From: Haematobia irritans
Taxonomy: Eukaryota; Arthropoda; Insecta; Diptera; Muscidae
Length of the DNA stretch: 64,000 nt
Direction: 5' to 3'
NCBI RefSeq assembly: GCF_050003625.1
Contig: NC_134399.1
Span: forward strand, 218,916,975-218,980,974
Every line of letters begins with the position of its first letter. Position 1 is the stretch's first letter. The translations under genes and the position numbers were made by a program. Under the pieces are notes generated by a model that saw only the letters and a program-made list of their open reading frames with translations, searched no databases and was not told the origin of the DNA. Below, piece by piece: positions 12,839-23,057 of the stretch.

Positions 12839-13614
12839 CGTATACCAGGGTATAAAAAAGCCCTTAGATCCTTACTAATGTAAAAATCATTTTATTTGAG
12901 TTTCATGTAAAACTATTCCTTCCAATTTAAGATTGAGAAGATTAACCCGGTATATCCACTATAGAAATAATTCTTTGCATACTTTTAGGCGGAACACTTG
13001 TCCACTGAGAACAGTACGATAGAAAAAAGAAAATTATTCGCAAATATAATATTAAACTGATAAACTCGATTTTTTTTTAAGACACAAATCATGTTCGCAA
13101 TCGAATTTGAAATCAAAATGTATAAAAAAAAAACTTACAGTACAAAAGAATGTAATTAAAAAGTGGCACAATATGATGACTAGGTGGCACAAAAATGTAA
13201 AAGGTATCTTATGTAGTAGCACAACAAAAACGTGGCACAAAAGTATCTCCGCTTAAAAACAAGTGGCACAACGATAACACTGATTAACCCGGTATATCCT
13301 CCATAGAAAATGTTCTTTGCATATTTCTAGGTGGAACACTTGGCCACTGAGAACAGTATGACAGAAAAGGGGAAATTGTTCCTAAATATGATATTCGACT
13401 AGTAAACTCGATTTTTTGTTAGGACATCGGCCAGGGAAGTTTCAGATCAAACAAAAAAATCGTACAGTCCAAACTATAGGACATTTTCTTTGCATACTTT
13501 TAGGCGTAATACATGTCGACTGAGAACATTAGGACAGAAAAGGGACAATTGGTCACAAATGTGATGCTCGACTAGTAAGCTCGATTTTTCGATAAGACGT
13601 CCATCATATTCTTA

Positions 13615-13854
13615 CACAGAAAATACTATTTTTTTTGTCTTCAATCCCGAAATTAATTGATACAATTAATCCTTAATTGAAATGTCTTCAATCACAGAAA
13701 TGATAGTATCAATCATCACCAAAGTCAATTAAAAAATGAATTGCTACAATTAATTGCTGTGGTTGATTTTCCTTCCAATTAAATTTTTAATGAAATATTT
13801 TTTTTTTAATCAATTAAAATTTTAATTGAAAACATTTGTGATATTTTTTCTGTG
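13615..13854. mobile_element. MITE, CACAGAAAAxATA ends, copy 1
   Basis: About 240 bp bounded by CACAGAAAATA and its inverted partner ATATTTTTTCTGTG, with TA on both sides (13613-13614, 13855-13856). The interior is rich in CAATTAAT palindromes. A second copy is at 40648-40906. Confidence 0.75.
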
Positions 13855-14300
13855 TAATCTTGAAGGAATTTGAGATCAAAACGTATAAAAAAACTAACAG
13901 TACAACAGAATGTAATTAAAAAGTAGCACAATATGATGAGAAGGTGGCACAAATATTTAAATAGTATCGCGTTTGGTAGCACAACAAAAAAAGGTGGCAC
14001 AAAAGTATCACCGCTTGTTCTTACCACTAAATGCCACAATTTTTATATTTTTGTGCCACTCTTTTGTTGTTTTGTGTGCCAATAATAAAAAGGTGGTACA
14101 CAATAACAACAAAAGAGTGGCACAAACATGTAAAAAGTATCGCGTTTGGTAGCACAACACAAAAAAAGTGGCACAAAAGTATCACCGGTTGAAAAAAGTG
14201 GCAGAACTGTAATGCTGTTCTTACCACCAAAAGCCACACTTTTTACATTTTTGTGCCATTCTTTTGTTGCTTTTGTGTGCCACATTTTTTTAATTCCTTG

Positions 14301-15404
14301 TGTAATAAATAAATATTGCAATATTTTGGTAAAAGTAAATATTTTGAAATTACGAAAAGGTGCATAATATTTGATTTGTTTGGTTCGTGATCATAAAAAA
14401 ATCGTATTTACTATAAATTTGAAAATCATTGGCAGAAAACATATGCAGAATATTTATATACAAAATATAAATTGGTCAAAAACCTTTGTTGTTAGAATCT
14501 AATTTTTTTATATATATATATTTTTTTAATGTTTTTTTTTTCAGAATTTTTTATGATTGTAAATCTTGTAATAAATAAATATAAATTATTAAAAACTATA
14601 ACTTTCATAACTTTAAAATTTATGGATTCGAACGGATGATTGTGCTCACTTTTAAAACACCCCAAACTTTATTGGAGCTCATTCGCACATTCACAGATAG
14701 ATCTTTGTTCTGATTCTAGGTAGCTGATTACACTTGAAATATTTGAATTTATTGATGGAACTTGTCTGATCTATGGCCATCTCTATGTGGCTGCATCATC
14801 AACGTCCATCCATTCTCCAAGCTCTCTCATCGCATATCATCGTCATTGTACAATCCGTCGACCTCTGACAATACGCCATATATTACAGGGTATCTCAGAT
14901 TGCCCGTCTGTCCATTTCATACACGTTCGACTAACTGTCAGGGTGTACTAGCAGCAGCGTTAATCAGATGTCATCAACAATGACAGCATTTTGCAATCAT
15001 TTGTTTAGTTGTTCAGCCGTGAATGTCGGCTTATATGACACAATTATTTTTATTTGAGTTTCGTATTTTTTTCTTGCTTCTTTTCCTCCGTAATTTTTTC
15101 CATTTTTTTTTTCTAAATTTACTTTAATTGGTGTCGTTTTTTTTTTTGTTGGTATTATTGTAGAATCAAATGGGTAAACTTGGAAAATAGAAAATGTGCA
15201 TAACTATGCGTAAAAGTAGTATAATTTTATAATTAAGTGAAAATCTACACAATACGGTGGTTGTCATATTACAAGGGGAAAAGCAAAAGGGATTAACAAT
15301 CAAATAGCGGAATAGTACGCCTGATTGCATGTATCGTGAATGCACTGGGGACATGGCTCTCCCATGGCCAATGGGTATGTGCTTGAGGTGAAAGGAAAGG
15401 AAAA
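14301..15404. other. Intronic sequence, no gene seen
   Basis: AT-rich to about 14640. From 14640 to 15010 base composition is more balanced and single-copy-looking, which could mark constrained noncoding sequence, but I see no exon signals. The 73-codon open frame at 14762-14983 has no recognisable similarity. Confidence 0.45.
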
Positions 15405-16199
15405 AAATAAAATTTGAGAAAATTTTCAAAGGAAATAAAATTTTTAGAAAATTTTCTATAGAAATAAATTTTGACAAAATTTTCTATAGAAATAAAATTT
15501 TGATAAAATTTTCTATAGAAATAAAATTTTGATAGAAATTTCCATAGAAATAAAATTTGAGAAAATTTTCTATAGAAATAAAATTTTGACCAAATTTTCT
15601 ATAGAAATAAAATTTTGACAAAATTTGGACGAAATATTCTATAGAAATAAAATTTCGACAAAATTTTCTATAAAAAAAAAAAAAACATTTTGACAAAATT
15701 CTCTTTAGAAATAAAATTTTAACAAAATTTTCTATAGAAATAAAATTTTAACAAAATTTCCTATAGAAATAAAATTTTGACAAAATTTTCTATAGAAATA
15801 AAATTTTGACAAAAGTTTCTATAGAAATAAAATTTTGAAAAAAAATTCTATAGAAATAAAATTTTGACAAAATTTTCTAAGGAAATTAAATTTTGACAAA
15901 ATTTTCTATAGAAATAAAATTTTGACAAAATTTTCTATAGAAATAAAATGTTGACAAAATTTTCTACAGAAATATAATTTTGACAAAAATTTCTATAGAA
16001 ATAAAATTTTGACAAAATTTTCTAGAGAAAAAAATTTTTGTCAAAATTTTCTATAGCAATAAATTTTGACAAAATTTTCTAAAGAAATACATTTTTGACA
16101 AAATTTTCTATAGAAATAAAATTTTGACAAAATTTTCTATAGAAATAAAATTTTGACAAAATTTTCTATAGAAATAAAATTTTGACAAAATTTTCTATA

Positions 16200-17741
16200 C
16201 CCGTGTAAAAATTGAGAGATCTAATCATGTCTAATAATATCAAAGTATATATAATTATATCTGCTCAGATATGGTTGTAGATATAAATAGATCTATGGAG
16301 ATATGTTATGTATAGTGCTATATATGATTAGATCTGATTCAAGATCTCATTATATATGTTGTTATATCTATTTATATCAGTCATATCTGGTAAGATCTAA
16401 TTATATATCTTCATATATGACATCATATCTAATTATATATACTATATATAGCTCCATATCTAATTATATATATCGCATTAAATCATGAACCAGCTGTGTA
16501 ACACGGATAAAAAAATATTTGTATATGTTTGTGTGTAAAAATAATGTGTTTGTTACGAGAATACTAACGTGATATACTTGGTTACAAGCACGTATGTTTG
16601 GTCGCACATCAAAACAAGTGTCTTCATGAAATGCTTAACTTTCAGACACAACTGTCTTTTTGTTTTCAAAAATGTCACCCCATAACTATCACCATTAGCA
16701 ACGCCTGTTGTTATTAAATTTGAAAAAAAAAAATATATCAAATATTTTATAATGCGAGTTTCATATTTTTATTTCATTTAAAATCTCATTTTTCGAGGAA
16801 GATAAAGGAGTATGAGAAGGTAAGTTTATTGTTTTGTTCCTATTTTTATATATTGAATATTTTCTCTGTTTTAGGAGGATGAATTTGTGGTAGTCCAGGA
16901 AAAGATTAAAAGATGACAGCGGAGCAACGTAAAGATTTGTGACCAGGCCATATCCGAAGTTGCGATAGAAGGAAGTATTATCCAATTTCAAAAAGAATAC
17001 AAATTTGGAGATGATTTGGATTGTGAACCGGATACATTCCCGTGCAATTTTTCATAGTATGGTATTTGGAGCTTCGCACAAACCATTCAATACAGTGCTG
17101 GTTTAAATTATTGGGTACGAGAAGCAAATTTTGGTAATTATATGTATTATTTGCAAATATATCTTTAAATATGTTAGACTGATAATTCTTCTGTATATTT
17201 TATATTTTTCAGAGTTTTCATTCCGAGTAGCCAAATAAAGGAATTACGAGACTCATTTAAAGAAATGTTTGCAGAGAGCAATGTACAAACGCCTTGGGAA
17301 ATTTAAATGCCAGAACCCTTGGTGGCTATGTATATATATTTTGTTTTTGCTGTTGTTGTTGTTTTTTTTTTTTAATTCGTAGACTTTTATACCTAGACAT
17401 ATATATAATGTACATATGTTTGATCCAACTTATAATATTAAATACTCTTTTCATTATAAAAACATAAAATAAATCTATTTTATTAATTACTGTAATTTCA
17501 CTAATTTTGGAAATTTGTAGATAAAATTATATATAATTAGATATATTAACATCTAATTATATCAAATTAGATATAATTAGATGTGGGCCAAATTTGAGAT
17601 CTGGTCAGATCTAATTCCTTTAGAATTAGATCTGATCAGATATTACCATTTTTCGGATCTGTCCAGATCTGCCTACATATCTAATCAGATATGGCAGGAG
17701 ATCTAATAATATCTGGCCAGATCCACCAATTTTTACACGGG
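16200..17741. mobile_element. 1.5-kb TA-flanked TIR element with GATCTAAT subterminal repeats
   Basis: Ends CCCGTGTAAAAATTG (left) and CAATTTTTACACGGG (right) are perfectly inverted, flanked by TA (16198-16199, 17742-17743) inside the minisatellite. Both subterminal regions are packed with variants of AGATCTAAT, ATCAGATAT and TATATCTAATTATATA. The centre contains an intron-exon-like segment (separate entry). Superfamily not recognised; TA target and TIR fit a Tc1/mariner-like or another TA-duplicating group. Confidence 0.8.
16790..17310 (+). pseudogene. Intron-containing coding-like segment inside TIR element
   Basis: On the + strand GAGAAG is followed by GTAAGT, and an intron-like stretch ends in TTTTCTCTGTTTTAG near 16875. 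The next stretch has a partly open frame (ICDQAISEVAIEGSIIQFQK, then EYKFGDDLDCEP) up to GCAAATTTTG|GTAATT near 17133. A second intron-like stretch ends in ATATTTTTCAG near 17213. Joined across that junction, the frame reads ANFEFSFRVAK and stops. Stops in the first half indicate decay. I do not recognise the protein; it could be the element's own gene or a captured host fragment. Confidence 0.4.
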
Positions 17742-18335
17742 TAGAAATAAAATTTTGACAACTTTTCTATAGAAATAAAATTTTAACAAAATTTTCAATA
17801 GAAATAAAATTTGAGAAAATTTTCTATAGAAAAAAAAAAATTGTGAAAAAAATTCTTGTGTAAATCAGTAACTAATCAAGCTCGAGGTCATTTCTTTGTT
17901 GTTTTTATAGTAATAATTTACTTTATTTTTTCTTTCCGATATTTCGCAATTACTTGAATTGCATCTTCATTGGGATGTACACTACAAAAATAGATAAATA
18001 TTTAACCATGTAAATATCACAGAACAGATTAATGTAAAAGAAAATAATTTTAGTTTATAAGTACATGTAAACGATCACTCACATAAAAAGATGTTTACAA
18101 CACAATTAACTTATTCTACAGTAGTTGCACTACTCTTGTCAAAAGTCTATATTGCACTGCTTTCTTCTATGTGTTTTTTGTGTTCGTTTCATGTTCTTTC
18201 TCTTCTCTATGAGTTGTCTATAGCTTTTAGCATTTCCTTCGATGTCGGCTTTGTAGTTGATTCTCTTTTCAGAAGGTGTATTTATGATATGTAGCATCTC
18301 TTGTGTGAATCTCTTGTTGTAGTTTGACTCTCTGG

Positions 18336-18947
18336 CTAAGATGCGTACATTATCAAAGTTGGGGATGTGTTTTGTGTTGCACAGTGGTTTGCTAGTGCAG
18401 TTTTTTGTATTATGTTATTTCCTCTTAATTTGTAGTCCGATTTATGTCCAGCGATCCTCGTTTTTAGTTTGTTGCCAGTTGTTCCCACGTAGACTTTTTC
18501 ACATGATTGTTGATCATTGCCATCGCATTTAATTTCGTATACCAGGTTGTGCTTTTCCATGTTTGGCAATTTGGTTTTTGGATTTGTAAATAATTCTTTT
18601 AACGTGTTGTTTGTTTTGTGTGCAATAGTGAACTTCTCTTTGTCAAATATGTTTGAATTTTCTATTCTCTCTGAAACATTAGGAATGTATGTCAATGATT
18701 TGTATGATTTTGTTTTCGTCTGGTGTTCGTCAAATTCTTTATTATTCTTTTTTGAATTTATTAAATTATTCGCTAAATACTTGGGAAAGTTATTTTTGGC
18801 TAGTATCTGTTTTATCCTCTCTTTATTTTTTGCGTGGAATTCCTTATCACTGATAGTTAAAACTCTATGTATTAAATTATTGGCCGTATTTATTATTATT
18901 CTTTTCGGGTGTTTTGAATAGAAATTTATAATTCTGCCAGATGCTGT
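18336..18947 (-). pseudogene. Inverted partial copy of the Penelope C-terminal coding region
   Basis: Minus-strand copy of the linker and GIY-YIG domain, from TASGRIINFYSKHP onward, matching the forward copy apart from one Gln-to-Pro change (KLPNMEK against KLQNMEK). A one-base deletion in an A-run near 18380 shifts the frame after NHCATQ, ending it early. The open frame running on to 19172 on this strand is only antisense to the RT. Confidence 0.9.
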
Positions 18948-18951
18948 GTAA

Positions 18952-20331
18952 AACTCGAAATACAACATAAGGGATTCAGTGCAATTTAGGAATAAGATAA
19001 AAGATTTGACGACCGAAGAGGACGAGAAAATTGTATCCTTTGACGTAATATCCTTATTCCCTAGCATCCCAGTGGAATTAGCATTGACTATCATTGAACA
19101 AAGATGGGATGAAATTAAAGAATTCACAAAGATGACACAGAATACATTTCTTAGAATATTAAAATTCTGCATAATGGAGAATAGATATTTCCAATTCGAG
19201 GAAAAGATCTATAAACAGAAGAAAGGTCTGCCAATGGGATCACCAGCATCGCCGATTGTGGCGGATATAGTAATGGAAAAGTTGTTGATGGATTGTGAAA
19301 ACAAACTAACAACAAAACCGAAAATATTACTGAAATACGTAGATGACTTGTTCGCAGTAACTCACAAAAATGCGATTATGAATATGCTAAATACCCTCAA
19401 TAATTTCCATTCGAATATAAAATTCACTGTAGAAGAAGAAGATAACGGACAGTTGCCTTATTTGGATACATTGGTTATAAGAAAGAATGGAAAACTTAAC
19501 CTAGACTGGTATCAAAAACCTACAGCATCTGGCAGAATTATAAATTTCTATTCAAAACACCCGAAAAGAATAATAATAAATACGGCCAATAATTTAATAC
19601 ATAGAGTTTTAACTATCAGTGATAAGGAATTCCACGCAAAAAATAAAGAGAGGATAAAACAGATACTAGCCAAAAATAACTTTCCCAAGTATTTAGCGAA
19701 TAATTTAATAAATTCAAAAAAGAATAATAAAGAATTTGACGAACACCAGACGAAAACAAAATCATACAAATCATTGACATACATTCCTAATGTTTCAGAG
19801 AGAATAGAAAATTCAAACATATTTGACAAAGAGAAGTTCACTATTGCACACAAAACAAACAACACGTTAAAAGAATTATTTACAAATCCAAAAACCAAAT
19901 TGCAAAACATGGAAAAGCACAACCTGGTATACGAAATTAAATGCGATGGCAATGATCAACAATCATGTGAAAAAGTCTACGTGGGAACAACTGGCAACAA
20001 ACTAAAAACGAGGATCGCTGGACATAAATCGGACTACAAATTAAGAGGAAATAACATAATACAAAAAACTGCACTAGCAAACCACTGTGCAACACAAAAA
20101 CACATCCCCAACTTTGATAATGTACGCATCTTAGCCAGAGAGTCAAACTACAACAAGAGATTCACACAAGAGATGCTACATATCATAAATACACCTTCTG
20201 AAAAGAGAATCAACTACAAAGCCGACATCGAAGGAAATGCTAAAAGCTATAGACAACTCATAGAGAAGAGAAAGAACATGAAACGAACACAAAAAACACA
20301 TAGAAGAAAGCAGTGCAATATAGACTTTTGA
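18952..20331 (+). CDS. Penelope-like reverse transcriptase / GIY-YIG endonuclease, N-terminally truncated
   Basis: One uninterrupted frame follows a stop at 18949-18951. The first start-like codon is a GTG at 18979, so there is no genuine start; the frame begins within the RT because the 5' part is missing. Counting from 18979, RT motifs are SFDVISLFPSIP (residues 20-31, first catalytic Asp), GLPMGSPASPIVAD (83-96) and YVDDLF (120-125, catalytic Asp pair), then PYLDTLV. A basic Lys-rich linker leads to a GIY-YIG nuclease domain with LVYEIKC (about 316-322) and VYVGTTGNKLKTRIAGHKSD (from 333). The C-terminus is Lys/Arg-rich. Full Penelope proteins are roughly twice this length. The intact frame over 450 codons implies recent insertion, but the missing RT fingers make it inactive alone. 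Confidence 0.93.
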   Translation, partial: NSKYNIRDSVQFRNKIKDLTTEEDEKIVSFDVISLFPSIPVELALTIIEQRWDEIKEFTKMTQNTFLRILKFCIMENRYFQFEEKIYKQKKGLPMGSPASPIVADIVMEKLLMDCENKLTTKPKILLKYVDDLFAVTHKNAIMNMLNTLNNFHSNIKFTVEEEDNGQLPYLDTLVIRKNGKLNLDWYQKPTASGRIINFYSKHPKRIIINTANNLIHRVLTISDKEFHAKNKERIKQILAKNNFPKYLANNLINSKKNNKEFDEHQTKTKSYKSLTYIPNVSERIENSNIFDKEKFTIAHKTNNTLKELFTNPKTKLQNMEKHNLVYEIKCDGNDQQSCEKVYVGTTGNKLKTRIAGHKSDYKLRGNNIIQKTALANHCATQKHIPNFDNVRILARESNYNKRFTQEMLHIINTPSEKRINYKADIEGNAKSYRQLIEKRKNMKRTQKTHRRKQCNIDF

Positions 20332-21329
20332 CAAGAGTAGTGCAACTACTGTAGAATAAGTTAATTGTGTTGTAAACATCTTTTTATGTGAGTGATCGTT
20401 TACATGTACTTATAAACTAAAATTATTTTCTTTTACATTAATCTGTTCTGTGATATTTACATGGTTAAATATTTATCTATTTTTGTAGTGTACATCCCAA
20501 TGAAGATGCAATTCAAGTAATTGCGAAATATCGGAAAGAAAAAATAAAGTAAATTATTACTATAAAAACAACAAAGAAATGACCTCGAGCTTGATTAGTT
20601 ACTGATTTACACAAGACAATTAAAAAGGTCGAATAAAATAAAGAAAACAAATTATTAAAAAAATTCTATATAAATAAAATTTTTACAAAATTTTCTAAAG
20701 AAATACATTTTTGACAAAAATTTCTATAGAAATAAAATTTTGACAAAATTTTCTACAGAAAGAACTTTTTGACAAAATTTTCTAGAGAAAACAATTTTTG
20801 ACAAAATTTTCTATAGCAATAAAATTGTGACAAAATTTTCTATAGAAATAAAATTTGACAAAATTTTCTATAGAATTAATATTCTGACAAAATTTTCTGT
20901 AGAAATACAATTTTGACAAAATTTTCTATAGAAATAAAATTTTGACAACATTTTCTATAGAAATAAAATTTTGACAAAATTTTCTATAGAAATAAAAATT
21001 TTTACAAAATTTGGACAAAATATTCTTTAGAAATAAACTTTTGACAAAATTTTCTATAGAAATAAAATTTTGGCAAAATTTTCTATAGAAATAAAATTTT
21101 GACAACATTTTCTATAGAAATAAAATGTTGACAAAATTTTCTATAGAAATAAAATTTTGACAAAATTTTCTATAGAAATAAAATTTTGACAAAATTTTCT
21201 ATAGAAATAAAATTTTGACAAAATTTTCTATAGAAATAAAATTTTGACAAAAATTTCTATAGAAATAAAATTTTGAAAAAAATTTCTATATAAATAAAAT
21301 TTTGACAAAATTTTTGTCAAAATTCATAC

Positions 21330-21410
21330 GAAGAAAAAAACATTTTTTTTTTATATTTTAACCACAAAACTTTGAGTAAAAACTTCAAAATAAGAAATTT
21401 CTTAAATATG
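21330..21410 (+). repeat. Right boundary module of minisatellite unit
   Basis: Contains AACCACAAAACTTTGAG, AAAAACTTCAAAATAAG and GGTAAATTTTGG. It corresponds to modules at 55850-55990 and 57340-57425, and reverse-complemented at 58670-58790, each at the same end of an array. Confidence 0.55.
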
Positions 21411-23057
21411 GTAAATTTTGGCTTCAAAGTTCAAATTGCACCCGTGCATGAGATACAAATTAGTAACGTCATCTATTGCAAAAAAAAAAAAAATAATAAA
21501 TTTCTCTTTGCCACAGATTTAATGGTATTTTATATATTTTTTTTATACTAATTTATTTTATAATACTAAACAATTATTTTAATTAGATCATATGGCAAAT
21601 GTTTCTTATGCCCTTTAGCATTTTAACTGTTGCAAAATGATTTCGAATTGTCTGTCGGTGTCGCGACACTACATCGCAACTGCCTAGAAAATGTTTATTG
21701 CAATTGAATGTTGAAAAACTACTTTTGTTGTAAAAATAGTTTTATATTGACATCATGACACACTTTTCTTTGATTTTTGTTATTTTACTTTTCTGTATTT
21801 TTTTTTTTGTACTTAATGGGGGTACAGAATTTGAAAATTGCTTTTAGATTTTTTTGTAGCAAAGTTGACGGTGCAATTGTCTAGGCAACATTACGCATAA
21901 AATACCAAAATACTGACGACAGATCACATTTTTGTGGTAAAGATCAAAGTTTTTTTTTTCGAAAAAAAAAAACACTATCATTAAATTTATTATGATTAAT
22001 ATTTTTTTTAACATTTTTTTTTGCAGAAGAAAAAAAATGTGTTTTTAAAGAGTATATGAAATGCAATAGTAAATTGACAATTTTAATTTGTCAAATATAT
22101 TATTACTGAGTAATCATTTGAGAGATACTATTAATTAAGTATTAAATGAATCACCTATCTCAATTCGATGATTACATGTTTGGACAAGAGATCATTGACC
22201 ATTTATTTATTAATGTTTATAAAATGAAAAAGAATATGGCAATTATATCAATTATGAATATTCAATAAACAATAAATGTACATTATTTGAAAAAATATAT
22301 ATATTCAACAACTATTGATTTGTTCTCACAGCTATAACATGAACCCATCAAGGGAATTGTTTATACGAATGTGGAGGTTTCAATTCCCACCATAAAAATC
22401 GAACAAGAAACCATTTCAAAATAACAACAACTATATAAATATTTTACCGGCTTTAGTTATAAACAAATATCACAAAAAACTAGAGTTAATATCAAAAGGC
22501 TAATATAAATATGAAAAATTTTTTTTTTTTTTTGAATAATTCGAAACATGTGAACAAACTTTATCGAAGAGAAAAAAAAAAACTTGTTTCTATATTAGAA
22601 AAATAATGGCATAGGCTGAACCATCCATAACGCCAACGGAAATTCATACAAATCCAAAACTCGACGTGTGATGTGACAAGGGAAAAAGCCAATCAATGAC
22701 ATCATCATCGTCATCACAATAACCCATTGTATATCTATCAGTCAAACATTCTACTATGATGCCATTAAAGTTTAGTGCTTTATGGTTATTTCATGTTTTC
22801 GATTTGACTTCATAATGAATTTCAATGAATGTCATGAATATTTTAAAGAACTTGGAGAGATTTACAAAAAAAAAAAAAAAAAAATAGAGTAAAAAATATG
22901 GAATTTTAAAATATTGTTCATTAGTCTAATATTTTTTTTCAGTTATATTAGGGGATACCAGAAGGACATGACCAGCACTGAAAAAAAAAAAAATAAAATA
23001 TTGTCGAAAGCACAAATACTATATGTCCCTAAAATACGAATGGAATTTTTGCAACAT
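21411..23057. other. AT-rich intronic sequence, no gene seen
   Basis: Poly-A/T runs (for example near 22867-22885) and no coding signature. The 71-codon frame at 22914-23129 runs into the start of the next repeat and is not convincing. Confidence 0.5.

Larger units (their letters stand above)
12290..14300. repeat. Cluster of GTGGCAC-containing repeats
   Basis: At least four diverged copies of a repeat with AACCCGGTATATCC, TTTGCATACTTTTAGGCG, CACTGAGAACAGTA and GTGGCACAAAAGTATC blocks, in direct and (13.9-14.3 kb) inverted orientation, interrupted by a mariner remnant and a MITE. The short open frames (for example minus-strand LCHLLIILCYFLIT peptides) are repeat translations. Element class is unknown. 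Confidence 0.6.
17855..20615 (+). mobile_element. Penelope-like element, 5'-truncated, with inverted partial copy
   Basis: The right part (18948-20615) is a forward, 5'-truncated Penelope-like element. The left part (17855-18947, 1093 bp) is an inverted duplicate of the last 1094 bp (19522-20615). The arms meet the unique RT part head to head at 18947/18948. I see only one substitution (near 18563) and one single-base deletion in an A-run (near 18380) between the arms, implying they formed together or very recently. Inverted or tandem partial copies at the 5' end are a known habit of Penelope elements. The insertion lies in the minisatellite; no clear target duplication is visible. Confidence 0.92.
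15405..21329 (+). repeat. 29-bp minisatellite array with nested insertions
   Basis: The same 29-bp unit in + orientation occupies 15405-16199, 17742-17854 and 20640-21329. The gaps are the TA-flanked TIR element and the Penelope-like element. Near 15.9-16.2 kb and 21.1-21.25 kb several units in a row are nearly perfect consensus, suggesting recent local homogenisation. Confidence 0.9.

Noticed and set aside
14762..14983. A 73-codon frame with Cys residues
   Set aside because: It resembles no known family; the composition shift alone does not support coding.
15484..15696. Repeated open frames of about 60-90 codons with FYFYRKFCQNFISIENFVKI-like peptides (also near 2.2, 2.8, 20.9, 30.1, 48.4, 49.8, 54, 56.6 and 59.5 kb)
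   Set aside because: They are translations of the 29-bp minisatellite; because 29 is not a multiple of 3 the peptide changes frame with indels, and no start context or conserved frame exists.
18336..18947. A 278-codon minus-strand frame (18336-19172) considered as a separate gene
   Set aside because: Its 3' two thirds is the inverted Penelope partial copy and its first part is antisense to the RT, so it is not an independent gene.
19548..20379. Minus-strand frames of 134, 69 and 67 codons
   Set aside because: They are antisense shadows of the Penelope frame; identical frames occur at 18091-18921 only because of the inverted duplication.
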